Assembly (NCBI GenBank): GCA_017542695.1
Contig: JAFXWT010000196.1
Span: forward strand, 1 to 6,739
Source of the DNA: Clostridia bacterium
GTDB taxonomy: Bacteria; Bacillota_A; Clostridia; Oscillospirales; CAG-272
Direction: 5' to 3'
Length of the DNA: 6,739 nt
Shown: in pieces, positions 5,628 through 6,739 of the stretch
Position numbering within the stretch: the first letter of the stretch is position 1
Layout of the letters: every line of letters starts with the position of its first letter
Translations under genes and position numbers: made by a program
The notes under the pieces: generated by a model
Told to the model about the DNA's origin: nothing
The model's input: the letters and a program-made list of their open reading frames with translations, nothing else
The model's database searches: none

Positions 5628-5656
5628 TTGACAAGACGAAAAAGATATGATAAAAT
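5628..5656 (+). promoter_or_regulatory. Sigma-A promoter of the acyltransferase-GT8 operon
   Basis: TTGACA (5628-5633), a 17-base spacer and TAAAAT (5651-5656, 5 of 6 consensus) form a near-ideal promoter. The start point would be near 5663, leaving a leader of about 26 bases before the GTG at 5689. The ATG at 5647 lies inside this promoter and would not be transcribed from it. Confidence 0.82.
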
Positions 5657-5672
5657 ATCGTCAAAGAAAGAA

Positions 5673-5679
5673 AAAGGGG
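5673..5679 (+). promoter_or_regulatory. Ribosome binding site deciding the GTG start of the acyltransferase
   Basis: AAAGGGG nine bases before the GTG at 5689-5691. The upstream in-frame ATG at 5647 has no comparable site. Confidence 0.65.
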
Positions 5680-5688
5680 CTCAAAGCG

Positions 5689-6474
5689 GTGGAAAAACGT
5701 ACTGTCATCTACTACAAAGACGAGCTGACGGACGAGTTTTCGACGGCGGTCATAACGCCGAAGAAGATCGGGGACGACTGGGTCTACGTCCACACGTCCG
5801 CGTGGAAGAGATTCACCCACTTTTTCTGGTACAGGATCGTCGCAACGCCGCTCGCGTTCTTATATCTGAAGCTCAGATTCCGCCATAAGATCATCGGGCG
5901 CGAAAAGCTGAAAAAGCAGGGGCGGAGCGGATATTTTCTCTTCGGCAATCACACGCAGGACATCGGCGACGCGCTGATACCGTCGATGCTGACTTTCCCG
6001 AACGACGCATACGTCGTCGTTCACGCAAACAACGTTTCGATGCCGTTTCTGGGGAGAGTCAATCCCTCGATGGGAGCGCTTCCGCTTCCCGATACCATGA
6101 AGGCGACGGGAAAATTTTTCGATGCGATGAAAACGCGTCTCGAACAGGGGCGCCCGATCGTTATATATCCGGAGGCACACATCTGGCCTTACTATACGAA
6201 GATACGGGATTTTTCCGACGTGGCGTTCAGATATCCGATAAGATACGGCGTTCCGTCATACTGTTTTGTCAACACTTATCAAAAGAGAAAGCACGGAAAG
6301 AGACCGATGATCGTGACGTATATCGACGGGCCGTTTTACCCCGACGCAACGCTTGGCGGGCGCGAAAGGATAAATAAGCTCCGAGACGACGTGCACGCTT
6401 CGATGTGCGAAATGGCAAAGAGATCAAATGTCGAGGTCATAAAATACATTAAGGAAGGCGATGACGATGATTAA
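5689..6474 (+). CDS. PlsC-like acyltransferase (lysophosphatidate acyltransferase superfamily), divergent motif
   Basis: A 261-residue protein when read from GTG 5689. Proteins of this superfamily move an acyl chain to a glycerolipid or similar acceptor at the membrane face. Recognisable blocks are FGNHTQDIGD (85-94), matching motif I; VSMPFLGRVNPSMGALPLP (116-134), at the motif II position; and IVIYPEAHIWP (157-167), corresponding to motif III (FPEGT). An amphipathic or partly membrane-embedded stretch at about 45-60 (FFWYRIVATPLAFLYL) precedes motif I. Motif I departs from the canonical HxxxxD: after H88 the aspartates are at +3 and +6, not +5, and motif III has EAH where EGT is usual. The true acceptor is therefore unclear and may not be lysophosphatidate. 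The start is set by the promoter at 5628-5656 and the AAAGGGG site. The 3' end overlaps the next gene by eight bases, so the two are co-transcribed. The protein ends in EGDDDD. Confidence 0.8.
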   Translation: MEKRTVIYYKDELTDEFSTAVITPKKIGDDWVYVHTSAWKRFTHFFWYRIVATPLAFLYLKLRFRHKIIGREKLKKQGRSGYFLFGNHTQDIGDALIPSMLTFPNDAYVVVHANNVSMPFLGRVNPSMGALPLPDTMKATGKFFDAMKTRLEQGRPIVIYPEAHIWPYYTKIRDFSDVAFRYPIRYGVPSYCFVNTYQKRKHGKRPMIVTYIDGPFYPDATLGGRERINKLRDDVHASMCEMAKRSNVEVIKYIKEGDDDD

Positions 6475-6739
6475 CATTCTTTTTGCGGGCAACGACGGCG
6501 TTTTTGACGGGATGCTCACCTGCGCTCTTTCGATTTTCATGCGAAGCAAGCTCGACGAGGGCGTGACGTTTTATGTAATGACGATGGACGTTTCGCATCT
6601 GAAAGAGTCTTTCGTTCCGATAAGCGACAAAAAACTCGCGTATTTTGACGAGGTCATCAAAAAATACAACCCGGAGAACAAAGTCGTCAAGCTCGACGTT
6701 ACCGATCTTTACATGGCGGAGTTTTCGGGCTGCCCGAAC
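6467..6739 (+). CDS. Family 8 glycosyltransferase-like protein, N-terminal part only
   Basis: The first 91 codons are present; the frame is open to the window edge. MINILFAGNDGVFDGMLTCA, then a Ser-Ile-Phe helix and FYVMTMDVSHL (35-45), match the N-terminal beta strand, helix and second strand of GT8 enzymes (LPS galactosyl/glucosyltransferase type, GT-A fold, nucleotide-sugar donors). The metal-binding DxD motif would come after the edge, so activity cannot be checked. The ATG is preceded by AAGGAAGG (6451-6458) eight bases upstream and overlaps the acyltransferase stop by eight bases, indicating translational coupling. Acceptor and product are unknown; the pairing suggests an acylated or lipid-linked glycan, which is inference. 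Confidence 0.72.
   Translation, partial: MINILFAGNDGVFDGMLTCALSIFMRSKLDEGVTFYVMTMDVSHLKESFVPISDKKLAYFDEVIKKYNPENKVVKLDVTDLYMAEFSGCPN

Noticed and set aside
1..6739. CRISPR arrays, tRNA or rRNA genes, insertion sequences
   Set aside because: No spaced direct repeats, no cloverleaf or rRNA-like sequence, and no transposase or terminal repeats were seen.

Overview
The window looks like chromosomal DNA of a Gram-positive, Clostridia-like bacterium (Bacillota), probably uncultured and perhaps gut-associated. This rests on the CpsB/CpsC/CpsD/LCP set with the kinase as a protein separate from its membrane activator (the Gram-positive arrangement), strong AGGAGG-type ribosome binding sites, consensus sigma-A promoters, and a roughly balanced base composition with AT-rich intergenic DNA. 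A species cannot be named from the sequence alone.

Layout. Positions 5243 down to 1 (minus strand) hold a surface-polysaccharide locus. In transcription order it contains: cpsC, a Wzz-type polymerase co-regulator and kinase activator; cpsD, a bacterial tyrosine kinase with a tyrosine-rich tail; an unrecognised type I membrane protein with a long acidic cytoplasmic tail; a terminator-like hairpin; an LCP (LytR-CpsA-Psr) glycopolymer ligase; cpsB, a PHP-type tyrosine phosphatase; and the N-terminal 257 codons of a CapD/FlaA1-type NDP-sugar dehydratase-like membrane protein that runs off the left edge. On the plus strand, from 5689 to the right edge, lie a PlsC-like acyltransferase and the start of a family 8 glycosyltransferase, overlapping by 8 bases.

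The 445-base intergenic region (5244-5688) carries two outward-facing promoters, each with a perfect TTGACA -35 box and a 17-base spacer: TATGAT for the cps operon and TAAAAT for the acyltransferase operon. The plus promoter lies over the upstream in-frame ATG of the acyltransferase, so the true start is a GTG at 5689. The cps transcript would have a leader of about 160 bases with a possible attenuator-like hairpin followed by six U. A perfect 17-base palindrome lies upstream of the plus promoter.

How the genes fit together. CpsC (membrane) and CpsD (cytoplasm) form the split tyrosine kinase that controls chain polymerisation or export, CpsB removes the phosphates, the LCP enzyme attaches the finished polymer to the envelope, and the dehydratase-like protein probably supplies a modified sugar. 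The acyltransferase and GT8 pair may act on lipid-linked or envelope glycans. The most unusual points are KYG-type tyrosine-rich tails on both CpsC and CpsD, an uncharacterised membrane protein between the kinase and ligase genes, a non-canonical acyltransferase active-site motif, and the regulatory structures in the two intergenic regions.
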